Below, in pieces: positions 11,801-23,519 of a stretch of 64,000 bases of DNA. Position 1 is the stretch's first letter; the number at the start of each line of letters is the position of its first letter. The translations under genes were made by a program, and so were the position numbers. Origin of the DNA: Chamaea fasciata (taxonomy: Eukaryota; Chordata; Aves; Passeriformes; Sylviidae); contig JARCOQ010000002.1 of the NCBI GenBank assembly GCA_029207755.1, forward strand, positions 87,491,087 through 87,555,086, read 5' to 3'. Below the pieces are notes generated by a model. The model saw only the letters and a program-made list of their open reading frames with translations. It was not told the origin of the DNA and ran no database searches.

Positions 11801-13690
11801 ACCTAGCTATTAACTGCTGCTTACTAAAAAACAGGTTGCCTTCTGTGGTGATAGCAGTGAAGGATGCAGGTAGGGATACAACTCCTACAAGCTCAACACT
11901 TGCCTTCTTGAGGACCACAGCCATTTCTGCTTCTTTTCATCATCTCAGAAGCTGGTCAGACCTGCTGCTAGCTAGTGCTGGTTTTGCAACAATCCAGAGT
12001 AGATCTGTGTTATAAACAGACTTGCTGATAGCTAAAAGTCCTGTATAACTCTGATCATGAGAGTCAGCCTTGATAGACAAGAATTAGAATGCCACATGGC
12101 AAATGATGTAAAAAATTATTTTTTCTATTCAACTTTCTGATCAAACACAAGCATGAGCAATTTGTCTTGGCAACATCTCTGCCACATGGAAAAGTGACCT
12201 TATCAACATTATAAAGAAAGGCAATCAAGCTTACCTAAAATCTTAAGGCAAGCTGCTGTGGTGGTAAGAGAAGTGCCTGTGTTTGAAATCTGTATCTGAA
12301 GCACAAGTCCATTTTTCTCCCTCTGAAAGGGAGAAAACTAGGATAGTCTGTAAAAGTCTGGGATGGATTAATCTTTGCAAAATTCACTCTTTCAGTGCAT
12401 TGGTTGCTTAGGCAGTACACAACATTGACCATGGTATACAGGTCTGCTTCCCGATGTAAATGGGTGGAGAGCTACAGCCTTACATATTCCAGCAGTGCAT
12501 GACCTTTAGAAAGTAATTGCAGCATGAAACTGGACTTGTAGTGAGACTTTTCACCTTGGTTTTACCCAAATGTCAGGAAGCTGATTCTTCTGGCCCTCTA
12601 AAGTGTGTTGTCTCTTGCATGCCTTTGCTTGATCCTTAGTGCAGGTCCTGAAGGTGCTGCAGAGGTTTTGCATTCCACCTTCAAGTGAGTTGGACTTATG
12701 AACTGGAACTAAGATCAGAACTGGCAGCTAGGCTCATGCCAAATTGAAGTTTGATTTATTTGATCATTTCACTGCAAGGTAGACACTATGTCTGTGGTTT
12801 ATATCTTTAAAATCAAATAAACTATTTATATGTAGTGAAGAACTGTAAAACACATAGACCTTATTCACCAATATTTTTATGGTTTCTTTACACTTGACAA
12901 GTAAAGAATTTGTGAAAGTGTTTTTTGTATCCAAATACCACAGATTTCTTGGGGTATTTTTTAAATTGAGAAAGGGTACAATCTAGATTAGTAACACAAA
13001 TTTAGTTCCTGTGTTTCCTTAAGATGCAGCATGAAACCCTCTGAGTGAATTTCTAATACATATTTTTAATGGGGTACATTTGATGAAAACTTAAGAAAAT
13101 ACCATCAACTTTTATCTATTTAACATTTTCATGTTATTAAATGAGAATACCTCATGTGAATTTCAGGTCAGAGTGGAAATATAAATTAGCTACTGTTTTC
13201 CTTCCCATCCTGATAATATTGTTTTGTTTACATCACTATGGAAAGCTTTATGCAAATTTTCTTGCCATACCATATCCATTATACCTTAAAGAGAAAACAG
13301 TCTAATAAAAATTCTCAAAACAGCTATGACTTTTAGGAAAGGAAACTAAAGGTCTGCAGTCTTTCAAAGTGTCATTGCTACTAACTGGAGCTTCATAGAG
13401 GAAGAAATCATAGTTACTCTTTCAAAGAGACAAATTACAGTGTGATCCAGATGAAGCCAGCAAAGCCATGGAGAGACTGCAGTTTGCATGCTGGGTCTCA
13501 TGTGATATTTTGGTCCTTTGAACATGGGGCTCCTGAATGTTTTTGCCACTCATGCTGACAGTTTGTCAGGTCACTCCTGCACACATCTTTACAGCTGCAA
13601 CTCCTGCTGCATATGTTGCAGGACATGTGGAAAGCCATTAGATGCTTCTGTCTGCACTACTGTCATTCTAAAGTACAATCTTGCCACGCA
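8898..13690. other. Unique AT-rich DNA, no gene seen
   Basis: No supported gene or full-length mobile element. About 11400-11560 contains phrases such as 'gtttaggcacctaa' that recall very old amniote repeats, but the match is too poor to classify. The open frames at 10143-10455 and 12235-12432 on the minus strand have no recognisable domain. Confidence 0.55.
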
Positions 13691-14480
13691 CTTTGCACTG
13701 CGAGGGCTAGGAAACCAGTATCTTTTATAGTAATGACTTCCAGTTTACAGCCTTCATTTGTTATATTTCCTCAATAGCTGTTGTGTTGAGATTAACTGCA
13801 TAAATGGTCTGCAGCTGGCTGTTATGAATTAAGGGAGTTTAATCAAAGTATTTCTAATGTACAGCATAATGATAATACATGGGGGAAGTACTATTTAAGA
13901 GATAATGATGGCTTCAGAAGATCACTGTTGTAATGTTTAGTGCATATGCCTTCAGCATTGAATTTGTTGTTGTTCTGAATATGCTTAATGGATCAGTGAA
14001 AAGCTGCCTAATGTGGGATTGTTTGATGGGGCTGACAGAGCTGGAATTAGCCCATTGCTGTTTACTGCATACAGCCATTAAGATTAATTGCTGCCAGATA
14101 ATTTTGACTGTTTTTATCTTCAGGAAAAAGTGTCACTAATGGGTTTATAAATTGGTTCACTATTACTAATAGTAAGGCCAGTGTAACAGGAGAGGATGTG
14201 AGCAGCTAATTCTAAAGATAAAGGTAAAAAGTGTAAAGTACTATATGACTTGCTAGTTTTAAGGGATAATGTTATCTAATAACAGACAGACTGATATATG
14301 ATGCTCATTAATGCTATTTCCCGGGCTTTGGGTTGAACCTAATAGATGCTAATAAAGTCTTATTTGATGTACCATTAAAAAGCTCAATCTGTTTTCTGCA
14401 TTAATGCACAATGTTGTTTATCACATTTTCAGTGACTAAAACCCAAACCCTCAATCTGTTACATAACTAAACAGTATCAG
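13691..14480. other. Candidate conserved non-coding element
   Basis: This stretch has the texture of vertebrate developmental enhancers. It lacks low-complexity runs and recognisable repeats. It has many TAAT/ATTA homeodomain-core motifs, and SOX/TCF-like 'acaatg' and 'tttgat' words. There is a dense core near 14030-14110 that includes 'gctggaattagcccattgc' and 'ccattaagattaattgc'. No open frame of coding quality is present. The call is an inference from composition only. Cross-species alignment would decide it. Confidence 0.35.
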
Positions 14481-16375
14481 GCTAGTTATACCTTTTTTTG
14501 TCTTTGTTTAGAGACACAGAAAACATTATAGGGCAAACACATTTCTGTATATTCTGTATGCAATTCATATCACTTGACAGCTTCCTGTCAACAATAACAC
14601 TTCAGGTTTCATCTTAACGTATCCTCTTTTACATACATTGTTACAGGTAAATTCAGCAAAGCACTCCCTCCAAGAGATAAATTAATTGGTTTGCAAACGT
14701 TTGAAAACAGTTTTGGAATGTGGGCAAAGGATTATCCAAGTAGGAAGAGCCCACATTAAAGGTTGATATTCTGGTACAGCTCATATACAGGCTAGTGTAG
14801 TGCCTCTAATTTGCTGTGTATTAAAGTGAAAGTTCTTTGTGCACTAGGTCTCAAATATATCCCTTGTATCTAAGGGCATTGACAAGGGAGTGTGAAGAAC
14901 ATGTACTAAATAGATAGAAACACAGACAAGGAATGCTTAATGAAGAGGGGAAAACCAATAACTCATGAGTAGTGAAGTTCTTCTCTTTTCAAGTAGAGAT
15001 AGTGTAAATTATGAAGTGATTCCCTTCTCAAGTTGAAAGAGCATTTATATTTTTCATGACCAGTTTTTATTTTGTGCTGAGAACATCTTCATTTTTTGAG
15101 GGACTCTAGATAGTGAAACAGTTCTTGTCTGAGAAAAGGCAATCACAAACAATACCAGAAAAAGCTCTTTGAATTATTTTTCCCCTCCACAATGTTAGCA
15201 CGTGAATACCTTTGAGAAGTTAAGAGGAAAAGAATTGTAGGGTGGTAAGATCATTTCTGCTAAATATGCTTGCATCTGTTTCCACAACAGTATTCCAAGT
15301 GGCATTCTTGTTTCTTTGCCATTAAGGACATGAGCCCTTTTTTCTAGTTTAGACCATTTCCCCATGCATCCACTTTAAACTTTCATTCTTTTTGCCATAT
15401 TTATGCCATCTTCCTGTGTATCTAATGTTGCATATTTATGTATTGGGACCTTACATTATGTAGGGAACTGGCTACAATCTAAATATTCTTTCCTTTATTA
15501 GTTTATTATTTAGTATCTGGATATTGCACAATACTGCCTGGATATATCCATTCAGGTTTTTTCATTATGTCCAGGTCCTGATTTCTTTCTCACATATCCA
15601 CCAGCATTTCCTGCATTATCCATATTCAATAAATCATCTTCCAGTTAAGCTATAGTTCATGCATAGTTCTAGCACTGCTTTAACTTAAATCAATTTAAAA
15701 TCAGTTTCATTAATTCAGTAAAAACTCTATGTAAATACATTAATGTTGGTTTACAGGAGCTTATTTTGGTTTACTTTGAATGCAGTATAAGTTAAACCAA
15801 GCTCTGGCAGCCTTATATTGATTCAAAAGAGCTGGCACTACCTACTTTGCTGTTTTAACTACATTGATTTTAAATCCTGTTCTTAGTTAAACCAATGAAA
15901 TTTTCACATAGAAAGTCCCAAGTTTTGTTCCCAAAACATGTTGCACACATTTCCATGCAGGGCCCTGTATAGATGGCCTTTCCTTTCTATTGTTAATGAT
16001 ACTTAATAATGTCTTGAGGTAAACATTGTTTAGGTTGTTAACTAAGCTGTCTGTGTCAGGCAATTAAGGATGAAAATTATTCCAGAATAAGGAATTGTGT
16101 TGTGGATTGTCTAAACGAAGAGTAGCTATTCTGGAACAATTCCAGGTAGAAACACTCTGAAGGAGATTTGAGTGTTTTTGTGCCAGTTCGGACAGAACAG
16201 GACATCCTTGACTGTCTCCAGAGGGAATGGATCCCCCGGGTTAGATAAGCCAGCCCAAACACCTTGAGCAGCTTAGAACTTCACAAGAAAGATGTGTTTG
16301 GTGACCTGAATCCTTTTTATTCTCTTTTAAAGTGATCTCATTCCAAAACAAATCGTCGGGCAAATTTTTACCTAG
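14481..16375. other. Unique AT-rich DNA, no gene seen
   Basis: No exon, RNA gene or mobile element recognised. The sequence is AT-rich and otherwise unremarkable up to the large purine repeat. Confidence 0.6.
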
Positions 16376-16763
16376 GAAGGGAGAGATGGAAGGAGAGAGA
16401 GTGGGAGAGAGAAGAGAGAGGGAGGGAGGGAGGGGAGGGACGGACGGGAGGAAGGAGGGGAGGAAGGAGGGAAGGAGGGAAAGAAGGAGGGAGGGAAGGA
16501 GGGAAGGAGGGAAGGAGGGAAGAAAGGAGGGAGGGAGGGAGGGAGGGAGGGAGGGAGGGAGGGAGGGAGGGAGGGAGGGAGGGAGGAAGGAAGGAAGGAA
16601 GGAAGGAAGGAAGGAAGGAAGGAAGGAAGGAAGGAAGGAAGGAAGGAAGGAAGGAAGGAAGGAAGGAAGGAAGGAAGGAAGGAAGGAAGGAAGGAAGGAA
16701 GGAAGGAAGGAAGGAAGGAAGGAAGGAAGGAAGGAAGGAAGGAAGGAAGGAAGGAAGGAAGGA
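16376..16763 (+). repeat. Large GGGA/GGAA purine array
   Basis: Almost 390 bases of polypurine on the plus strand. It begins with interrupted GGGA/GGAAGGA mixtures (16376-16525). A run of GGGA of about 15 units follows (about 16526-16581), then about 45 uninterrupted GGAA units (about 16582-16763). Sharp boundaries and perfect late units indicate recent slippage expansion. The frames across it (Gly/Arg/Lys/Glu on plus, Phe/Leu/Pro/Ser on minus) are by-products of the four-base period and not proteins. GGAA is the ETS-family core, and the strand asymmetry allows triplex or G-rich secondary structure. Confidence 0.97.
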
Positions 16764-17376
16764 TATTTTAGGAGAAAATTGAAAACCTGGCAAGTTAGAC
16801 ACATCACACAATGGGATGTGTCAATGGGATGTGATTATTTCACTAAGCAGAATCCTCCCAGTTCTTTACCTTGCAGGTGCATCTGTTTTGGGTCATACTG
16901 TACATGATCTGGCTTGCTTCCTAATCTTCTATTTGCTACAAAGCTGCTCTGATTATGGATTTGCAGAAACAGCATGTTAATCCTGAGCTTTCTTTTCCAA
17001 TTGAGCACAGATTTTGGATTGCTTAACCTAAAAACAGCAGTCACTGAAGTTACCCAGTTGTTTCTAAACTAAAATCTGTTGGGTAAAACAAAATTATATT
17101 TTGCAGAATGCAGACCCTCATCTTCACTGCAGTAAAGACAGTCTGATATAGAATAGACTTCACTAAGCATACACAGTAGCACCAGTGCCAAAGTTCAGCA
17201 ATCAAGAGGAACATATATTTACATTGTAATGCAGTATAATTGCAACTTGAATAGGGTCTTTTTATGTAAAACATGACAAATCTCTCAGGAAGATGGGCAG
17301 TCACAATTCCTGCTCATTTTCAAAATTGCACGTATGAGTTTCATGAAATTCCTGAGCATTCAGCTTTTTGTGGCTC
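16764..17376. other. Unique DNA between the purine array and an LTR
   Basis: No gene or repeat recognised. The last bases, GGCTC at 17372-17376, form the left copy of the apparent target-site duplication of the adjoining LTR. Confidence 0.6.
17372..17376 (+). repeat. Left target-site duplication GGCTC
   Basis: Direct repeat of GGCTC flanking the LTR. The other copy is at 18474-18478. The match can be extended to GGCTCT if the LTR is taken to start one base later. Confidence 0.6.
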
Positions 17377-17540
17377 TTTATTAGGTTTGCATGGCAAAAT
17401 TCTGGTACTTGAGCGAGTTACAGGGCTGGCTTCTCTGAGACACTTCCAGAAGCTTCCCCCATGTCTGAGAGAGCTAATGCCAGCTTCCTCCAAGATGGAC
17501 CTTCCACTTGCCAAGGCCAAGCCCATCAGCAGTGGCTCTG

Positions 17541-17556
17541 CTATAAGATATTTAAG
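17541..17556 (+). promoter_or_regulatory. TATA-like element of the LTR
   Basis: 'ctataagatatttaag' lies where this LTR family has its TATA-type motif, about 165 bases from the 5' end. Whether it still supports transcription cannot be told from sequence. Confidence 0.45.
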
Positions 17557-17754
17557 AAGGAAAAACAGTTATTATGCAGGAGGAATTGCATCCAAAGAAG
17601 AGTAGAGTGAGAATATGTGAAAGACACAATTTTTCATACACCAAGGTCAGTGCAGAAGGAGAGGGAGGAGGTGCTCCAGGTTCTGGGGCAGAGATTTCCC
17701 TGCAGCCCATAGTGCAGATATCCTGGTGAGGCAGCTGTGTCCCTGCACTGTTTG

Positions 17755-18100
17755 GAGGTCCATGAGAGTGCAGAGATCCACCTGGATCCCGTGGAGGAGG
17801 TCTACCTGGATGCCGTGGAGGAGATCCACACTGGAGCAGGTGGATGGTTGTGACCCCATGGGAAGCCCACATCAGAGCAGGCTCCTGGTGGGGACCTGTG
17901 GACCTGTGGAGCGAGGAACCCATGATAGGGCAGATTTCCTGGTAGGACTTGTGACTCTGTGGGGAACACACACTGAAGTAGTCTAAAGTTCTTGAACAGC
18001 TGCACCCCCTGGAAAGTGACCCACACTGGAGTAGTTCATGAGGAGCTGTCTCATGTGGGATGGATCCCATGCTGGAGCAGGGATAGAACTCCTCTTCAAG
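17755..18100 (+). repeat. Imperfect tandem repeats within the LTR
   Basis: Units of about 25-48 bases recur. Examples are 'cctggatcccgtggaggag' beside 'cctggatgccgtggaggag', and several 'cacactggagcag' or 'acatcagagcag' motifs followed by 'gtgacc' or 'gtggac' words. The same repeats appear, inverted, in the LTR at 61.5-62.6 kb. They belong to the LTR family and explain the Gln/Pro/His-rich antisense frames. Confidence 0.75.
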
Positions 18101-18473
18101 GGGAGGAAGCAGTGACAGAAACAACATGAATTTACCATAATCCCTATTCCCCATCTCCCTGAACAGCTATGGGGCAAGAGGAGGTACAGAACTGGGAATA
18201 AAGTTAAGCCCGGGAAGGAGGGAGGGGTGTCAGGGAGGTATTTTAAAGATGTGTTTTACTTCTCATTATCCTACTCTGATTTTAATGATCAATGCAGTTA
18301 ATTTCCCCACACCAAGTCTGTTTTGCTCCTGATAGGAACAAGATCTCTCCCTGTTCTTATCTCAACTCATGAACTTTTTGTAATATTTTCTCTCCCTGCC
18401 CAGTTGAGGAGGGGACTCATAGAGCACCTGGAGTAGTGGGTACCTGGCATCGAGCCCAGGTGAAGCCACCAAG

Positions 18474-18478
18474 GGCTC
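18474..18478 (+). repeat. Right target-site duplication GGCTC
   Basis: Partner of the GGCTC copy at 17372-17376, marking the 3' edge of the solo LTR. Confidence 0.6.
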
Positions 18479-19260
18479 TAAGCGAGGGGCATCTGTCTTG
18501 CTGGAGCAATGCAGGTTTCCACCTCACATTCCTGGATGATTGCTGAGATCCAGCATAGTCCATGCTCAAAAACCCTAAATGAAGGTACCAGCCAGTTAAG
18601 AATTTGGTCTAAACATTACTATTTTCCTTTATACATGCTCTGTGAAGTATGAAGTCAGAACAGTGGAGCTTTCCAAACTTCCTCTTTCCCCTAACACTCT
18701 GTAATTCCAAATACTTGCCTAAAGCAAGCCCTTCTTCAATGACATCTGGAGCAAAGAGTATTGCAGAGCATAGCCATATCCACATGGGTCTTGGGATTGT
18801 TCATTTTCCTGCTCCTTTCCCACCGCATGTCCCACGCCAGTGACACATGGAATTAATGGATGAAGGAGCACTGCTGAATATGGAGTCTGCATTATTTATG
18901 CTCCAGGAACAAGGACGTGGTGGACGCTGGAAAATGCATTCAGGAGAGCAGGCTTTCTCAATATCCAGCTCAACACAGAAACTTCACTAAGGTGTTTTAC
19001 AGAACTGTCTTGCTCCTTCTGTGGATTAGACAGGAAGCCTTATGAAATTAACCTCCTACCTCAGGCAGTTCTTTTAAGGATTTAAATTTAGACTTGTTCC
19101 TTATAATTTTCCCTTCTCAGGAAGACTTTTGGTTTGTTTTTCTTCTTTTAGAATGACATTTACCTCTTTGCAACACCTTGGTTCAGGACACGTTGCCCTT
19201 CTAGTTTTCTGCACAGTCTGATTCAAAGACCTTGTTACAAAATGGAGCAAGCCCCATATA
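18479..19260. other. Unique DNA, no gene seen
   Basis: No exon, RNA gene or mobile element could be recognised between the LTR and the next CR1 fragment. A short open frame at 18649-18843 has no domain. Confidence 0.6.
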
Positions 19261-19380
19261 AATCACTGAACCACAGAATTGGAAGGGGCCATCCAACCAT
19301 CTAATTCCAACACCCTTGCCGTGGGCAGGAACACTTTCGGGTTTATCCACCCTTCAAGATCCTGCCTTTGAAATTATCTG
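19261..19380 (-). mobile_element. CR1 LINE 3' end fragment, antisense
   Basis: The plus strand reads 'aatcactgaaccacagaatt', 'ggaaggggccatccaaccat', 'ctaattccaacacccttgcc' and 'gtgggcagga'. This is the reverse complement of a CR1 3' end of the type with 'ttccaacccccctgccatgggcagg'. The element lies on the minus strand and is strongly 5'-truncated. The match is clear to about 19345 and weak beyond. Confidence 0.75.
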
Positions 19381-22300
19381 AACCTAGAAGGATGCATTGT
19401 GTTTAGTTTGACACCTTGGGTAAGCATGAATTTATCACACAGCCTGTCTCTCACTTCAACCTCATCAACAACTGTGATCCTGAAAAGAAAATCCTCTGGG
19501 AAATCTGTACTTTAGTTGAGGGGGAAAAGAAATGAAGTTGAGCCTCCAAAAATTATGAAGTGCCACATTAATTACTCCTTTTCACTTTCCACCTTCTTGA
19601 TTTAAGCTTTTACAGCTCATATTTTTTGAACTTTCCTCTGCAGTCAATACCATTAGGAATGTTTTTCTTTAATAAAAACAGTGATTATCAGGTAATAACA
19701 GGATTTTTGAAGAGACACTGAAAATACTGATTGTTGCAAAATGCATGATTAAATTACAAGTCTTGGGAACCTCATAAAGAGTCTTTCCTTTCAAGACCAG
19801 TTTTCTCATATTTCTAAAGTAATTTCTCACATGAAACTGCTTCTTCTCTTTTTTATTTATTTTTTTTTATGTATACACAGACTTGTGCAGTTTAGGAGGA
19901 AAAGCAAGGATGAATCCAGGCCGTGGATAAGTGCTGGGAGAGCATCTAGTGATAGATCATGCAGCCATTCTATTTATCAACATCAAAAATTCTTTGTCTA
20001 ATTCATGAAATCTTATTTTATCACCACACAAGAGTATGTGGGCAGCTTTTCTCAACTAAAGTATGAATTTGCAGTAGTAGATTGCCAAAATTTCTCCCCT
20101 AAATTCACACTTGAAAATGATGTGCTGAAATTTTCAAATTGACATAATAAAGAATATTAGGAACAAATGCAGTTACTTAACACACATGAAAATACTTAAA
20201 GCACATGAAATAGGTTAATTTTTTTTTTATTCAAGTCATGGTTATAATATCCTGAAATTATACTATTTAACATGGAAGATTCTCTCAGCTTCAGACAGTT
20301 TCAGGCCAATTCTTTCCGACTGCAGCTATTACCTCAAAAAAATTACATAACTTGCCTTTTTTCTGCAGATCGCTGAAGCCCAACTGGAGCTCCATTATTA
20401 ACATCAGAGCTGTCAGCATCTCAGGGAGGCAAAAGCAGGAAGCAAAGCACTAGCAGCAGCAACAAAATCATGCTTGCACTTAGAGAAATCTTCTTTCAAT
20501 CCTCTTTACACCAAGCAGAGAACTACTTAAAGTACAGTATGCTGAAGGTGGGATTCATTTCACTTTCACTAAGTTAGAAGCCTCTGTTGGATGTCTGTAA
20601 TTTAAAGTCAGTTTGGCTCTGTCTGTAGACATGGAAGGAGAGATAGGCACCTTCAGAAGGTGATTCACCCCATCCATAGACAGGTATCGAAGAGAGGTGG
20701 AAGGAACCTGTATCCTTTGGAGATCTCTCTCTCTCTCTCCAGTGACTACAAAGGAAGACTGTGGTGAGTGGCTTAAACTTGACAACTAAAGCTCAGTGAG
20801 ATGAAATCTAATCCTATGCATAAGTAACACAGTATAGGAGGATCCTCACTCTCCTGTACTGAAGACAATGTTATTAATGATGGTTATTGGAAGCATTCTG
20901 CATTAAAAATGCACAAATGTCATTATGCTTGTTAGCTAACATGAATTAGTGTGACTGTGCATATAACAACACTGATTTGCCATGTGCGTCAGAACCTCTG
21001 TAAAAAAAAGTAGAAAGAGCAAATTTAGTAAAGGACATGGCTCCAAAACAGCATTACATTCAGCTGGGACCCTGACCAGTTTCTGAATGCTCCTTTTTGT
21101 TTCAGAGATAACTGTTTTACAGCCTTCCTACAGGAACAGCAAACCTGCTCATGTTTTTTACCATCGAAGTGCCATTTGCCGTGGGTTTTACAAGAAGTGG
21201 TACTGTATTAAAATAACACAAAAAGAGTCAGAACATATACTTTTCCCATGATTTGCATTAATTTTCCAGCCCATCAAATTATTTTTTATTTTAGTTAAAA
21301 ATCTGAAAACAGGTCAAAAATATCCTCCCCTAGGAACTTTAGGCAATAATCTGTGTGGCATCAACTGATTGGCTTTCACTTTGCTTCAGGCTAATCCTGT
21401 CTAGAGCAGGTGGGGCCTGTGAAGTATTAGCTCTTGACCCTGGCTCTCCTCTAGTCTTCATACAATGTCTTCATGACCCTAAAGCTTCTCTTTATTTCAG
21501 TTCAAAGAGTCTGACATCACAGAGGGTTGTGCTGGAGCCAACAAGACTGGTTACTGTTACACCATGGAAGTGACCACACATGTGGCAGTCCGTAGAGTTT
21601 GGCATGGTAGCATTGTCTAATGGTACAAAGTCTGCTGAAAATATGTCTGAAAACAGGGAATAATGGGAAAATCAGCACAACAGAGGATCAAAATTCCTGT
21701 GTCTGAACTGGTTTCTGCCATTCTTAATACATCAGCATATGCAAACTCTGATGGACTCTATCTGGACAAGGCTTTGTCTGTTTTAATGAAGAAACACAAA
21801 TTTTAGCTTTTGTTTTCACAGCCTCCATCAGAGAGGATATCATTAGAAAGAATTCAAGAGACCTCTGCAGCCTGAATATCTGTGTCTTTATTTATAATTT
21901 CTCAAAGACTAAAGTGAGTAAACGTAATTTTGTGACTGCACCCATGAGTTTAAGGCTCTATCAAATCAAGTTTGCCATTACCCTCTCTTCAGTTTGGGCA
22001 TCTATATAGCTAAGCTTTCACCCCAAAAATTTCCTCCGATTTACATCCATGCGAGCAGAGAATGAAAGTGTTTGCACTTAGTTAAAAAACATTTTGTTGG
22101 AAGATGTCATTTATGTGTATCTGAGTATTTCATCATTACTTAGAAGCTCTGTCAACATCACCCTTTAAATCGAGGTAATTTTAGTATTCTTAGTGTAGCA
22201 CATGCATGAGAAAATACTGTAGCTGTGAAAGTCCAGATTGTGCAATCTACTAGCCTAGAAGGTACTGTCACTTTTATGTGCCCTATATTTTATTCATCCA

Positions 22301-23519
22301 TAGCTCAAATAAATGCAGATTTTTTAAAAAAATATTCATCTTTAGCTCTTGCCTTGCTTTCCAGTCCTGAGTGTTCGCTATTTGAGAATCAGGTCATCTA
22401 GAAAAAAACTCATATGCTATGTACCTTCAGTAAGCAGCAAGAAAAAAAAAAATTGCGATTAGATGGGGTTTATCTCATTGTTCTTAAAAATATCCATTTG
22501 GTTTTCATGGTAGTGTCAGGCCCTGCGTAAATAAAAATAAAACCAGAATCTTGTATTTCATTCATCCATCTAAACAAGAGGATTTATAAAGCACCATTTA
22601 CTTGGTGAATCTTTCACTCTAAGTTATCTAAGGGTTTTCTAAAATTAGATTCCACTTTCGCAAAATCAAAACTGTTGGACTTATTAACATAGCACCTATT
22701 TAGGGATGTTGTTAGATATACAAACATCTGGGAAAAATACTGAAAGACAAACTTGCATCAGCCTTGAAGGTGCATAAAGTAACACATTAGAATTCCTCGT
22801 AAGGTTTCATTTATAGGAAGAAGCAAATTGGTTGAAACCTTGATCCCACTGAAACCAATGAGATTTCACCCTTTCTCTTTTGCTAGTCAGACACATTCCT
22901 AGTGACCATGACCATAAGAAGGATTCTTGCACAAGGGCAGACAAATGGTAGACTGTCTTGAAACAGTACGTTAATTTGACATTTCTGTACTTCGGTATTT
23001 CTTGTAGTCAATGTACAATATGAGTTCCAGCCTGAAGGCTTCTAATAGTTGATAGAATATAAAAATAAATGTTTCTATTTACAGAGCCAAAAAATTTTAA
23101 GAGGAGGAGTGAAAAATATTTTGACTGTTTCACAAAACAAGTGTGAAAAGTGGTCAATGAATAATTTTAAAGGTTGAGTATTAAATTTTTATTAATGCAG
23201 TTAAATCCTAGCTAGAATTGGAGAATAAATTCAGTAAAAAAATATATGAAATATTCTTGTAAGCATTCTGCAAACTCAGCCTCTAAGTCTCCAATATTAG
23301 GGTGTTGGGCCTTAAATGTTCATGCCTTCTATAATATATAGTCAAGTATGTTGTAGTATCTCTTTATATTTAGTAATTTTAATGTGGCCACAACTTTCTT
23401 CCAATCTCTTGATTTTATGGGGTTAAAAGTCCACAATGCATTTAAGGATTTATATGACCCTTGAGAGTCCAATGTGTGAGAACTGAAGACAGTGACTAGC
23501 CTTTGCCCAAAAGCAAGAG
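19381..23519. other. Unique AT-rich DNA, no gene seen
   Basis: No gene is supported. A strong 3' splice-like signal occurs at about 20350-20368 (pyrimidines then 'ctgcag'), but every frame after it closes quickly. About 22830-22870 contains 'gatcccactgaaaccaatga', a phrase recalling very old amniote repeats. A short CT microsatellite sits near 20727-20740. The open frames at 20555-20785 (minus) and 21355-21573 (plus) have no recognisable domain. Confidence 0.55.

Larger units (their letters stand above)
17377..18473 (+). mobile_element. Solo ERV LTR, avian ERVL-like family, sense
   Basis: The stretch follows from end to end a widespread avian LTR of about 1.1 kb. The 5' part reads 'aggtttgcatggcaaaattc' and then 'caaggccaagcccatcagc'. 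A TATA-like 'ataagatatttaag' comes next. A long middle part is built of imperfect repeats with the phrases 'cccatgggaagcccac', 'gagcaggctcctgg' and 'ggaaagtgacccacactgg'. The 3' part contains 'ttctcattatcctactctga' and ends near 'gaagccacca'. GGCTC occurs exactly outside both predicted ends (17372-17376 and 18474-18478), fitting the 5-bp duplication typical of ERVL. The terminal TG and CA are mutated, and the polyadenylation signal expected near 18290 is degraded. No internal retroviral genes remain. The open frames inside it are antisense or repeat artefacts. Confidence 0.85.

Noticed and set aside
16241..16907. Long open frames over the GGAA array (188, 191 and 147 residues)
   Set aside because: They are periodic products of a tetranucleotide repeat (Gly/Arg/Lys/Glu or Phe/Leu/Pro/Ser) with no domain and no splice context.
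17552..18154. 200-residue minus-strand frame
   Set aside because: It lies antisense within an ERV LTR and is built from the LTR's internal repeats. It is not a gene.
20350..20480. Strong 3' splice-like signal before 'atcgctgaag'
   Set aside because: All frames after it close within about 30 residues without a donor in a sensible place.
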